NCBI RefSeq assembly: GCF_900129665.1
Contig: NZ_FQWL01000002.1
Span: 434,001-498,000, forward strand
DNA length: 64,000 bases
Source of the DNA: Flagellimonas flava
Lineage (GTDB): Bacteria > Bacteroidota > Bacteroidia > Flavobacteriales > Flavobacteriaceae
Direction of reading: 5' to 3'
The notes under the pieces were generated by a model that did not search any database, was not told the DNA's origin, and was given only the letters and a program-made list of their open reading frames with translations. Of this stretch, positions 16,484 to 24,833 are shown one piece after another. Both the position numbers and the translations under genes were made by a program. The number at the start of each line of letters is the position of its first letter. Within the stretch, counting starts at the first letter, position 1.

Positions 16484-17353
16484 TTATTTTTGAAATAGGA
16501 AATCGTGCGTCTTGGATACTGCTTTTTCGTTCTTCCAATCGATCCATTCCTGCCCCTTGATCCTGCGCATCAGATTATCAAAATGTCGCATAAAAAAGAT
16601 GTTGTATACCGCCTTTCCAAAATTTTTAGGCTTGCGCGCAATAGCTCTTAAGCTCATGGAAAAACCAGGCGTGATATACTTCATGTGATGCCAATATCCC
16701 TCGGGAATATAGAGCACGTTCCCGTGTTCTAGCTGCGCTATATGACCTTTGGCATGCTTTAAGGCAGGCCATTTCTCCAAATCCGGATTGGCAAAATCAA
16801 TATCCTCCCTGGTAATCAGGGAATGCGGAATCTTATACAGGAATTTGGTCTGGGACTGTGGAAACAGGATGCACTGCTTCTTCCCTTCAAAATGAAAATG
16901 AAAGATATTGGCCAGATCAATATCATAATGCATAAAAGTATGCGAATCACTTCCCCCAAAAAAAAGCATTGGGAGTCCTTTCATTAAACGAAGGCCAAAA
17001 TCAGGATAGGTAAAATCATTCTGGAGAACAGGGACTTCCTTCAGCACATTCCACAAGAAAATTCGGTATTTGGTGGGTTCACTTTTGAGAAGATCTATAT
17101 AATCCCTCATTTTCATTCGTGCATGCGGCTCATTAAAACCTTCGTCGTGCTTTACTGGTCTGTCATCATAAAGGGGAACTGTCTTTTCTCCTGCTACCTC
17201 CTTCATATATTCCAAACTCCATTTGGAATGCGCGGGCCAATCACCAATAAACTCTTCAATAACCACAGGTTTTTGTGGTCTGAAATATTTCCGAAGAAAC
17301 TCCTTTTTGGTCAGGGTCTTTTCTCTAGGAATTTGGTCAAGGTTAAGCTCCAA
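16484..17353 (-). CDS. Cupin-like (JmjC/FIH-type) Fe(II)/2-oxoglutarate oxygenase
   Basis: The 289-residue protein fits the Cupin_8 / JmjC hydroxylase fold related to factor-inhibiting HIF. The iron triad is visible: H142 and D144 in FMHYDIDLANIF and a His at 222 or 223 in GYWHHMKYITPG; FHFEGKKQCILFPQ holds the likely 2-oxoglutarate Lys near 159. Bacterial members hydroxylate protein side chains, including ribosomal proteins in some cases, but no target can be named here. It lies 61 bases downstream of bioB on the same strand and may be co-transcribed, although a role in biotin synthesis is not implied. Confidence 0.85.
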   Translation of the reverse strand: MELNLDQIPREKTLTKKEFLRKYFRPQKPVVIEEFIGDWPAHSKWSLEYMKEVAGEKTVPLYDDRPVKHDEGFNEPHARMKMRDYIDLLKSEPTKYRIFLWNVLKEVPVLQNDFTYPDFGLRLMKGLPMLFFGGSDSHTFMHYDIDLANIFHFHFEGKKQCILFPQSQTKFLYKIPHSLITREDIDFANPDLEKWPALKHAKGHIAQLEHGNVLYIPEGYWHHMKYITPGFSMSLRAIARKPKNFGKAVYNIFFMRHFDNLMRRIKGQEWIDWKNEKAVSKTHDFLFQK

Positions 17354-17414
17354 AATTTCAATGATTTTGAATCAACTAAAATAATAAAAGGTTTTTAAAC
17401 GGGTTTTTGTAGTC

Positions 17415-18515
17415 CTATTCCTTAGTAATCAATTTTGCTTTCGCCTTGGCAGCCTCGTTTCGATCAATAGTATGATTGGGTCTAGTCCATTTTGGCTTTT
17501 CACCTTTGGATTGGTATTCAGAATCCTCCGCTTCAACGGTTTTTGGTTGTGATATTTTGGTAAATGGTTTCTGCGGATTCAATCCCAAAAGCTTGAACAT
17601 TTCCATATCCTCGTTCACATCAGGATTCGGGGTTGTCAGCAATTTGTCGCCAGCAAAAATGGAGTTGGCACCGGCAAAAAAGCACATGGCCTGTCCCTCC
17701 CTACTCATATCTGTTCTTCCGGCGGACAATCTAACTTGGGTTTCTGGCATAACAATACGGGTTGTTGCCACCATTCTGATCATTTCCCAAATCGAAATGG
17801 GTTCCATTTCCTCCATGGGAGTACCTTCAACTGCCACCAATGCATTGATTGGCACAGACTCTGGTTGAGGATTAAGTGATGCCAAGGCCACGAGCATACC
17901 GGCTCGGTCCTCTAACGCTTCTCCCATTCCAATGATACCTCCACTGCAGACAGTTACATTGCTCTTTCTGACGTTATCTATAGTTTCCAAACGGTCTTCA
18001 AAAGCCCTGGTTGAAATCACGTCTTTATAGTAGTCTTCCGAAGTATCAAGATTATGGTTATAGGCGTATAATCCGGCCTCTGCGAGTCGCTTAGCCTGAT
18101 TCTCGGTAAGCATTCCCAAAGTACAGCACACCTCCATGTCCAATTTGTTGATGGTTCGGACCATCTCCAAAACCTGATCAAATTCAGGGCCGTCCTTTAC
18201 ATTTCTCCAAGCCGCCCCCATACAAACCCTTGAACTGCCCGATGCTTTTGCGCGAAGCGCCTGGGCTTTGACCTGTTGTACGGACATTAGATCATTTCCT
18301 TCTATATCGGTATGATATCTTGCTGCCTGTGGACAATACCCACAATCCTCGGGACAACCACCTGTTTTAATGGAAAGTAAGGTGGAAACCTGTACCGTGT
18401 TGGGGTCATGATGGCCTCTGTGGATCGTTGCTGCTTCATACAACAATTCCATCAACGGTTTGTTGTATACTTCCAAAATCTCTTCCTTGGTCCAGTTGTG
18501 TCTTGGTGCAATCAT
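17415..18515 (-). CDS. bioB: Biotin synthase BioB
   Basis: The 366-residue radical SAM enzyme inserts sulphur into dethiobiotin. The SAM-binding cluster motif is C54-P-E-D-C58-G-Y-C61; further family blocks are RVCMGAAWRNVKDGPEFD, EVCCTLGMLTENQAKRL, YNHNLDTSEDYY and VRLSAGRTDMSREGQ. The last 45 residues are a charged tail beyond the usual end, as in related flavobacterial proteins. It follows the ketoacyl synthase gene by 112 bases, a gap that contains an inverted repeat which could be an operator. Confidence 0.97.
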   Translation of the reverse strand: MIAPRHNWTKEEILEVYNKPLMELLYEAATIHRGHHDPNTVQVSTLLSIKTGGCPEDCGYCPQAARYHTDIEGNDLMSVQQVKAQALRAKASGSSRVCMGAAWRNVKDGPEFDQVLEMVRTINKLDMEVCCTLGMLTENQAKRLAEAGLYAYNHNLDTSEDYYKDVISTRAFEDRLETIDNVRKSNVTVCSGGIIGMGEALEDRAGMLVALASLNPQPESVPINALVAVEGTPMEEMEPISIWEMIRMVATTRIVMPETQVRLSAGRTDMSREGQAMCFFAGANSIFAGDKLLTTPNPDVNEDMEMFKLLGLNPQKPFTKISQPKTVEAEDSEYQSKGEKPKWTRPNHTIDRNEAAKAKAKLITKE

Positions 18516-18555
18516 AGGTTGAAACTAATTCAAAATCAAAAATAGCCTTAATTCC

Positions 18556-18583
18556 TTTAACGTTGCAATGATATGACGTTAAA
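18556..18583. promoter_or_regulatory. Inverted repeat upstream of bioB (possible BirA-type operator)
   Basis: TTTAACGT and ACGTTAAA are exact inverted repeats with 12 bases between, so the inner halves AAC and GTT are 16 apart. This is broadly like the dyads bound by biotin repressor BirA (TTGTAAAC to GTTTACAA), although the outer bases differ. It lies about 40 bases before the bioB start. It could also be a weak hairpin after the ketoacyl synthase gene; there is no convincing T run. Confidence 0.4.
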
Positions 18584-18627
18584 AACAAAACCACCATGAC
18601 CAATGTCAGGCAGTGATGCAAAGACTG

Positions 18628-19788
18628 TTAAGAAGATTGGATAAGAATGGAAACGGCATTTCCTCCAAAACCTACGGCATTGACCAGCACGTGCCGAATA
18701 GGTCTTGTTGGCACATCCTGTATAAAAAATGGAGTCCTTATATAGGTTTTATGTTGTAACATCAGCAGCGCCATTTCCAAACTCAATAGGCCCGAAGCTC
18801 CAAATGTATGCCCCACTTTCCATTTATTGGTGGTCAAAAACGGAACAGCAGAACCAAAGACCTTTTCAATGGCCTTAACTTCGGATGCATCTCCTTTTAC
18901 GGTACCTGGGGCATGCAACACTATGGCTTCGATGTCGGTATAATCCATTTGACCAATGGCCATTTTCATGGCATCCTGAAAACATCGGGCATCTGTGGAG
19001 ATGGAAACATTATGCTGCAAGGGTTCTGTAGCATAGCCGATGCCTACTATTTTGGCCATGGCATTAGGTATACTGCCCTTCTCCAGACACGCTACTGCGG
19101 CTCCTTCGCCAAGAACCATGGTATTCTGCCGCTTTTCCAAATCCAATGCCCTACTGGGAAAATCAGTGCTTGCTTTTGAATAGATTTTCAATGCCTGCAT
19201 TTGGGCAATGGTAAAAGGCGTCAAAGGTGCCTCACTACCTCCAACCAAAAATTTATCAGCCAATCCGCTTTGTAACCACGCCACCCCGTTAAGCATTGCA
19301 TGAAGCGCCGTGGAACATGTAATGGAATGGGAAATTTCAGGGCCTTTTGATTTTAAATCATGGGCCACCCAAGATGAAATATTCCCCAAGGTTGTAGTGG
19401 GTGAGGAAAGTGTGGATGAAGTTGCGTCTTTAAGAAACTCGGAATGGTATTTTTCAAAAAGGGAGGTTGCTCCCCTTGAAGACCCTATATTTATTCCAAA
19501 ATTGGCATCCTCGGTCCAACCTGCAAGATTTACAGCTTTGCGGGATGCCAGTATAGCAAAGAGTACTGTAGGGTCCAAATCTTTATAATTGGAATCTGAA
19601 CTCCTCAGTTCCCTAACCTGAATTTGAACATCTTCCGGTAGTTGTGACGCCCAAACTTCTTGATTACCTATTCCTATTTTTTTCAGGACATGTTTTTCGT
19701 GCTGATATGCATCCCATACTTTGTCCGATGAGCTCCCCAAAGCTGAAATGGAAGAAAGGGCGGTAATGGAAATAGGTTCTTTGAGCAT
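18628..19788 (-). CDS. Beta-ketoacyl synthase inside the biotin gene cluster
   Basis: The 386-residue protein has the thiolase fold of ketoacyl-ACP synthases and the full catalytic triad: C158 in SITCSTALHAM, H292 in LHAPGTVKGD and H327 in NKWKVGHTFGASG. The second block departs from the usual HGTGT form and the N-terminal half is more diverged than housekeeping FabF. It begins six bases after the bioA stop, and bioB follows, so it is part of the biotin transcript. A role in making the pimeloyl chain is the simplest inference, because no bioC, bioH, bioW or bioI is seen nearby. A general fatty acid or polyene role cannot be excluded. Confidence 0.85.
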   Translation of the reverse strand: MLKEPISITALSSISALGSSSDKVWDAYQHEKHVLKKIGIGNQEVWASQLPEDVQIQVRELRSSDSNYKDLDPTVLFAILASRKAVNLAGWTEDANFGINIGSSRGATSLFEKYHSEFLKDATSSTLSSPTTTLGNISSWVAHDLKSKGPEISHSITCSTALHAMLNGVAWLQSGLADKFLVGGSEAPLTPFTIAQMQALKIYSKASTDFPSRALDLEKRQNTMVLGEGAAVACLEKGSIPNAMAKIVGIGYATEPLQHNVSISTDARCFQDAMKMAIGQMDYTDIEAIVLHAPGTVKGDASEVKAIEKVFGSAVPFLTTNKWKVGHTFGASGLLSLEMALLMLQHKTYIRTPFFIQDVPTRPIRHVLVNAVGFGGNAVSILIQSS

Positions 19789-19794
19789 CTGAAT

Positions 19795-21090
19795 CTACAC
19801 TATTTCGATTGCTCCTTCAATGGAGTCATAAATTTGTTGCAACTGCGCGTCTTCTATCACATATGGAGGTAGTGCGTAAATCGTATTCCCCAAGGGCCTA
19901 AGGTTTACACCATGATCCATAAAATAAGTGTACAGACGATCACGCAACTTTCCGTAACGATCCATTTCAGTTCTTACATCAATGGCGAGAATAACACCCA
20001 TGCTTCGTGCTTCTTTAACTTTTGGATGATTCCCAAGTTTCAACACGAACTGCTGATGCTGTTCGGCAATGTATTTTCTTCGTTCCAATATCCCATCCGA
20101 CCCCAACAACTCCAATCCGGCAAGAACCGCGGCACATCCTAGAGGGTGGGCACTAAAAGTATGGGCATGGAAAAACCCCTTTGTAAGCTCTTCGCTATAA
20201 AAGGCGTCAAAAACTTTTTGGGAACAGCTTGTAATGCTAAGTGGAAACATTCCAGCGGTCAATGCCTTGCTAAGGCACATAATATCCGGTTTGTTAACCA
20301 GATAATCCGAAGCGAAATTTTTTCCGGTTTTTCCAAATCCGGTCATAATTTCATCGGCGACACACAATATTCCGACTTCTTTGCATTTTTTTATAATGGC
20401 ATCCAAGCCCTTTGCGGAATGAAACTTCATACCCGCCGCCCCTTGCACAATGGGCTCAAAAACAAAGGCTGCGCAACGGTTTTCGGTAACTATCGTCTGT
20501 AATTGGGTCAATATGGCGTCTAGATTTTCCTCGTTTGGAGTGGGAATCCGAATTACCTTCAACAGAAAATCTTCAAAAGGTCCATTGTATACGGAAAGCC
20601 CCGAGGCGCTCATTGCCCCAAACGTATCCCCGTGAAACCCATCCTCAAAAGCAATGATAGTATCCCTCTTTTCGCCTTGGTTGTAGTAGTATTGAAGCGT
20701 CATTTTTATGGCTGCCTCAACTGCAGTGGAACCATTATCGTTAAAAAAAATCTTGGCCTGATTGTTTGGAAGAATCTTCATCAATTCTTCGGAAACGCGA
20801 ACAGCCGGCTCATGCGTAAATCCGCTGAACATCACAAAGTCCAATTGCTTCATCTGCGCTGTCATCGCCGAAACGATATGCTCATTGCAATGGCCGTAAA
20901 CAGTGGAATACCATGAAGCTATTCCATCAATATAGGCTTCGCCTTCCTCATCCCACAATAAGGCCCCCTTAGCCTTAACGATCCCCTTGGGAAGCGCAGC
21001 TGTTTTATGTTGGGTCAAAGGATGCCAAAGATGTTTTTTATCTCTTTTTGATAATTTTTCCAAAGCAATAGAATCTGCCAAACACTTCAA
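19795..21090 (-). CDS. bioA: Adenosylmethionine-8-amino-7-oxononanoate aminotransferase BioA
   Basis: The 431-residue PLP enzyme converts KAPA to DAPA using SAM as amino donor. Family blocks are HLWHPLTQHKTA near the N-terminus, SWYSTVYGHCNEHI, FNDNGSTAVEAAIKM, FEDGFHGDTFGAMSASG and the PLP-Lys region CLSKALTAGMFPLSIT. The ATG at 21090 agrees with family length. It leads a three-gene minus-strand run with the ketoacyl synthase and bioB, while a glycosyltransferase gene diverges from it 53 bases away. Confidence 0.95.
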   Translation of the reverse strand: MKCLADSIALEKLSKRDKKHLWHPLTQHKTAALPKGIVKAKGALLWDEEGEAYIDGIASWYSTVYGHCNEHIVSAMTAQMKQLDFVMFSGFTHEPAVRVSEELMKILPNNQAKIFFNDNGSTAVEAAIKMTLQYYYNQGEKRDTIIAFEDGFHGDTFGAMSASGLSVYNGPFEDFLLKVIRIPTPNEENLDAILTQLQTIVTENRCAAFVFEPIVQGAAGMKFHSAKGLDAIIKKCKEVGILCVADEIMTGFGKTGKNFASDYLVNKPDIMCLSKALTAGMFPLSITSCSQKVFDAFYSEELTKGFFHAHTFSAHPLGCAAVLAGLELLGSDGILERRKYIAEQHQQFVLKLGNHPKVKEARSMGVILAIDVRTEMDRYGKLRDRLYTYFMDHGVNLRPLGNTIYALPPYVIEDAQLQQIYDSIEGAIEIV

Positions 21091-21143
21091 TTTTTCTATC
21101 TTGCAAAGATGGGGATTAAAACCTAAAAAACGCCAAACGCCAA

Positions 21144-22628
21144 GTGCTTAAAAAAGTTAATGCGCTCTTAGACATTCCGTACAATAGGCTAGACTGGAAA
21201 ACAGTTCTTTTCATATTGTTCCTTGTCGCCCTTATCATCCGTTTCCCATTTTTCTTTCGAGATTATGTGGATAGGGACGAAAGCACCTTCATAATTATGG
21301 CCCAATCTTGGGTTGATGGCCACCTGCCCTATACCCGACTTTGGGATCTAAAACCACCTATCACTTTTTTGACTTTTGCAGGGATCATTTCAATTTTTGG
21401 CAAAAGTTTTATTGCAATTCGATTGGCTGGAACCTTGTTCGTGGCTTTGACAGCGCTTTTCACTTATACAATTTCCCTTACGATTACCTCCAAAAAAGTC
21501 GCCTTTTGGGCATCGGTATTTTGCGTTTTTTTCCTTAGCCTTTTTGGAAGCCTGCAAGGCGTGATGTCCGAGCACATCTGCACGCTTTTTTTTATAAGTG
21601 GACTATATGTGGTTCTCTCGAGAGATCAAAAGTATTGGTTCTTGATCGCGGGTCTATTGTTCGGTTTATCCGTGATGTCCAAACTCAACATGGCCTACCC
21701 CTTACTTTCGTTGGGCGTGTTTCTATTATCCAAATACATCCTACAAAAAGATACTTGGCAGGGAATACAAAGGTTAACGCTCATGGGATTGGGCTTTCTT
21801 CTCCTTGTAGGTCTTACCGCCGTTCCATATTTGCTTAATAACCTGTTGGAAACCTGGTTTGGTTCCATTTTTGAAGCACCTTTGGCCTATTCCAAAACCA
21901 AATTCCATTCCGTATTCAAGGCATTGCCCATGGTACTGGTTACAGCACTTTTAATATTGGCCGGGCTACGTACCAAACTTATCGATGGGAATTCAAAAAC
22001 GGTTCAAGCCTTAATAGCTGTAATCGCAGGTGTTTTGCTTTCTTTTATCCAAACGGGAAAGGTAAATGGACATTATCTAATTCAGCTTTATCCGTTTTTC
22101 CTGATTTTAGCGGCCGTAGCGGCAGGCAAACTGCCAAGAATTGGTCAAAAGTATTCCTTTGCAATGGCGATTCTGATACTTTTGGTACCCATGGAATCTT
22201 ATTTGGAATACGCCAATGTGATCTCGAATAAAATTAAGAAGGGCTCATTCTACAATGGTGAAGGCGTGGATATTCCAAATTATATCACTGAAAACAAGCT
22301 TAATACGGAGAATATTTTCTTTACCGAATACCATATTGGATATTGGTTGTTGGGTGAGGAGCCACCCACTAAGGCCGCCACGCACCCCAGTAATATTACA
22401 CGGGAAAAGCTTTTCCCATTTATGGATAATCCTCGTAAAACAGGGCTTGAAGAGCTTCGCTATATCATGGAACAGATTCAACCTGAAGTGGTCGTAGCTC
22501 GAAAAAAGAAGACCATTTTTGATAAAAAACTAGTGGATTTCAACCAATATATCGATGCCTATCTTGCCGAGCACTACAGGTTGATCAAAAGTATTGATAG
22601 AGGACTGATCTATCAGCGCCTAAAATGA
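21144..22628 (+). CDS. ArnT/PMT-like membrane glycosyltransferase (GT39/GT83 type)
   Basis: The 494-residue protein starts at GTG and has about eleven membrane segments over residues 20-375, then a soluble C-terminal part. The first periplasmic loop carries D43-R-D-E46, the acidic motif typical of polyprenyl-phosphate-sugar-dependent transferases, followed by LWDLKPPITF, also a family mark. These enzymes add a sugar from a lipid carrier to a protein or glycolipid outside the membrane. The gene is opposite in direction to, and placed between, bioA and bioD; its last nine bases overlap the end of bioD. This looks like an insertion that split the biotin genes. Confidence 0.82.
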   Translation: MLKKVNALLDIPYNRLDWKTVLFILFLVALIIRFPFFFRDYVDRDESTFIIMAQSWVDGHLPYTRLWDLKPPITFLTFAGIISIFGKSFIAIRLAGTLFVALTALFTYTISLTITSKKVAFWASVFCVFFLSLFGSLQGVMSEHICTLFFISGLYVVLSRDQKYWFLIAGLLFGLSVMSKLNMAYPLLSLGVFLLSKYILQKDTWQGIQRLTLMGLGFLLLVGLTAVPYLLNNLLETWFGSIFEAPLAYSKTKFHSVFKALPMVLVTALLILAGLRTKLIDGNSKTVQALIAVIAGVLLSFIQTGKVNGHYLIQLYPFFLILAAVAAGKLPRIGQKYSFAMAILILLVPMESYLEYANVISNKIKKGSFYNGEGVDIPNYITENKLNTENIFFTEYHIGYWLLGEEPPTKAATHPSNITREKLFPFMDNPRKTGLEELRYIMEQIQPEVVVARKKKTIFDKKLVDFNQYIDAYLAEHYRLIKSIDRGLIYQRLK

Positions 22629-23234
22629 CCTCAGGGCCGGCTCAAATTTTTGGGCGTACCTCTTGATCACCTCCTTATTAAAATGGTTTTCTTCATTAAT
22701 CCTTCCCAAAAAGCTAACCCCGGTTTTCTTTAAAATGATATCCTCTGTGGTAGGATGCTCGTCTCCGCTAAAAATAATTCCAATCGTCAGATTCTTTTCC
22801 TGCAACTTCTCAATGGTTAAAAGGGAATGGTTGATGCTACCCAAATAATGTCGGGACACTACAATGACCTTGTCCTTGGGTTGAATGATATCAAAAATGG
22901 TGTCATTAGCATTTAGCGGAACCAATAACCCTCCTGCTCCCTCAACTACCAAAAGGTTCTCAGTTTGCGGCGGCACGATGGTATCCAACTCAATTTTGAC
23001 CCCATCTATTTCAGCGGCCGCGTGTGGGCTCATGGGTGTGTTGAGCGCATAGCTGTTTTTATGGATTTTGGACTTGGGGTTTGATATCAGTTCCGCCACT
23101 TTATGGCTATCTGAATACGAAAGATCTCCGGCCTGAACCGGTTTCCAATAATCGGCCTCCAAAGCTTCTACCACAATGGCCGAAGCTACTGTTTTTCCAA
23201 CCTCCGTGGACGTTCCGGTAATAAAAATGCTCAT
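22620..23234 (-). CDS. bioD: Dethiobiotin synthetase BioD
   Basis: The 204-residue ATP-dependent enzyme closes the ureido ring of dethiobiotin. The P-loop is GTSTEVGKT at residues 7-15, followed by DYWKPVQAGD and VVEGAGGLLVPLN, all family marks. Its ATG overlaps the stop of the DUF2007 gene in an ATGA, so translation is coupled. Its 3' end overlaps the opposite glycosyltransferase gene by nine bases. Confidence 0.95.
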   Translation of the reverse strand: MSIFITGTSTEVGKTVASAIVVEALEADYWKPVQAGDLSYSDSHKVAELISNPKSKIHKNSYALNTPMSPHAAAEIDGVKIELDTIVPPQTENLLVVEGAGGLLVPLNANDTIFDIIQPKDKVIVVSRHYLGSINHSLLTIEKLQEKNLTIGIIFSGDEHPTTEDIILKKTGVSFLGRINEENHFNKEVIKRYAQKFEPALRSF

Positions 23235-23617
23235 GTTGTGGGTTTAGTGATGAATTTGCAATTGGCGCAGCGGTATTTTTTGGGCTCAAAAAAAGGGAAT
23301 AGTTTGTAGAATATCCCTTTTCGGGAATAATAAATCTCGGATTTTTCAGCTTTGCAGTTTGGGCATACGATTGGATTGCCCTCAGCGTCCGTAGCATAAT
23401 TTCTCACCTCGTCGTATATGCTTTTGGCCAATTCCCTATCCTTAAAGTATACCTGAAGCTTTACCCCCCCAATGGCGCTACTGATCAATGGGTCTGAATT
23501 TATCGTGTTTTCATCCCTTAAAAAAACAGGAATCCCCTCAGATTCCAATTTCCCTTTAATAATCTGAACATCGGCGGGGAATTCAAAAGTTCCCAGTGTA
23601 TAGAATTCCTGATTCAC
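23231..23617 (-). CDS. DUF2007 and zinc-ribbon protein between bioF and bioD
   Basis: The 128-residue protein is read from a GTG at 23617 (MNQEFYTLGTFEFPADVQII) that shares its last base position with the bioF stop (TAGTG); an in-frame ATG further upstream lies inside bioF and is less likely. Residues about 5-70 resemble DUF2007, a small ferredoxin-like domain, with AEILKGKLESEGIPV-like spacing. The C-terminal part has two Cys pairs, CPNC and CANC, forming a probable zinc ribbon. Its stop overlaps the bioD ATG. The tight coupling on both sides suggests co-production with biotin enzymes, but DUF2007 proteins have no assigned role in this pathway. Confidence 0.82.
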   Translation of the reverse strand: MNQEFYTLGTFEFPADVQIIKGKLESEGIPVFLRDENTINSDPLISSAIGGVKLQVYFKDRELAKSIYDEVRNYATDAEGNPIVCPNCKAEKSEIYYSRKGIFYKLFPFFEPKKYRCANCKFITKPTT

Positions 23618-24771
23618 TATAGTGATTTCTTTACTTCGTTTAAAACCCCGTCTATCTCCTGTTTGGTGTTGTGCGCGTGCAAGCAAAAGCGCAACCTTTC
23701 CTTTCCCTTCTCAACCGTGGGGGACAAAATAGGTTTTACGTTATAGCCTGCTTTCCTTAACCGTTCCGATAATACCTTCACTTGTTGATTCCCACTAGAT
23801 ACCAAGCACTGAATTGCGGCATTACCATTCACAAAAAAGTCCTGGATGCCAAGCTCCTTCGTCAACTTGTTGAAATACCTAATGTTCTCTTGAAGTGCAG
23901 TTCTTTTTTCGAATCCCTTATCTTCCAAATACTGATATGTTGCCAAAACTGTGGCTACGGTATGTGGGGACAACGCAGTGGTATAAATTAAGCTTCGGGC
24001 AAAATTCACCAGGTAGGTCTTAAGTTCTTGGCTGCCCAAAATTGCCGCCCCATGACACCCAAGAGCCTTGCCAAAAGTGATTATCCGGGCAAAAACTGCT
24101 GTTTCTAGTTCAAGTTCCTTTACCATATCGGTTCCTTCTCCATGAATTCCAGTGGCATGGGCCTCGTCCACAACCAGATGATAGCCGTTATCCGAGCAAA
24201 ATTTGGCCAAAGCCGTCAAGTCTGGGGTATCTCCATCCATGGAAAAGACAGACTCCGTAACAATGTAAATCTCTATGCCCTTGTCGGGGTTTTTCCTGAA
24301 CGTATTCTCAATCTTACGGTGTAAATCCAAAAGATTATTATGGGCAAACTTGTAACCTTTGGCCAGGCCCATCTTAATCCCATCTCGGATACTTGCATGA
24401 ACCAATTCATCGTAAAAAACGAAATCGTTTCGTTGGGGCACCGATGAAAAAAATCCAATATTGGCATCGTAGCCTGAATTGAAAACTAGTGCGGACTCGG
24501 CGTTATGATGCTTGGCCAGAAAGGTTTCTAATGCTGCAAACAGTAAATGATTTCCCGTCAATAATCTAGATCCCGTAGAACCACTTTGTTCGATTTGTTT
24601 TTCCTTTAAGATTTCGATGGCTCTTGTCTGAATGATTCCCTCACCAGAAATCCCCAAATAGTCATTGGAAGAAAAATCGACCAGATTTTCGTGCTTGGGC
24701 AAGCTTCTTAAAGCGTTGACCCCAGACCTGTCATCTAACCGTAAACGCAATTTTTCTGGTAATTCCCCCAT
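23617..24771 (-). CDS. bioF: 8-amino-7-oxononanoate synthase BioF
   Basis: The 384-residue PLP enzyme of the alpha-oxoamine synthase family condenses pimeloyl thioester with alanine. Family blocks are LVDFSSNDYLG, GSTGSRLLTGNHLLF, VFNSGYDANIGFF, LVVDEAHATGIHG and the PLP-Lys region ITFGKALGCHGAAILGS. It is first of three overlapping genes with the DUF2007 gene and bioD. A -7 box ends only four bases before the ATG, so the message may have little or no leader. Confidence 0.94.
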   Translation of the reverse strand: MGELPEKLRLRLDDRSGVNALRSLPKHENLVDFSSNDYLGISGEGIIQTRAIEILKEKQIEQSGSTGSRLLTGNHLLFAALETFLAKHHNAESALVFNSGYDANIGFFSSVPQRNDFVFYDELVHASIRDGIKMGLAKGYKFAHNNLLDLHRKIENTFRKNPDKGIEIYIVTESVFSMDGDTPDLTALAKFCSDNGYHLVVDEAHATGIHGEGTDMVKELELETAVFARIITFGKALGCHGAAILGSQELKTYLVNFARSLIYTTALSPHTVATVLATYQYLEDKGFEKRTALQENIRYFNKLTKELGIQDFFVNGNAAIQCLVSSGNQQVKVLSERLRKAGYNVKPILSPTVEKGKERLRFCLHAHNTKQEIDGVLNEVKKSL

Positions 24772-24775
24772 GCCT

Positions 24776-24783
24776 CAAATTTA
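24776..24783 (-). promoter_or_regulatory. -7 box directly before bioF
   Basis: On the minus strand TAAATTTG matches TAnnTTTG exactly and is separated by four bases (AGGC) from the bioF ATG. If used, transcription starts at or next to the start codon. No clear TTG lies 19-20 bases upstream. Confidence 0.5.
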
Positions 24784-24833
24784 ATGTTTACTCTTTTTAA
24801 ATGATTAATTTAGCCCTCATCAAAATTGATAAA

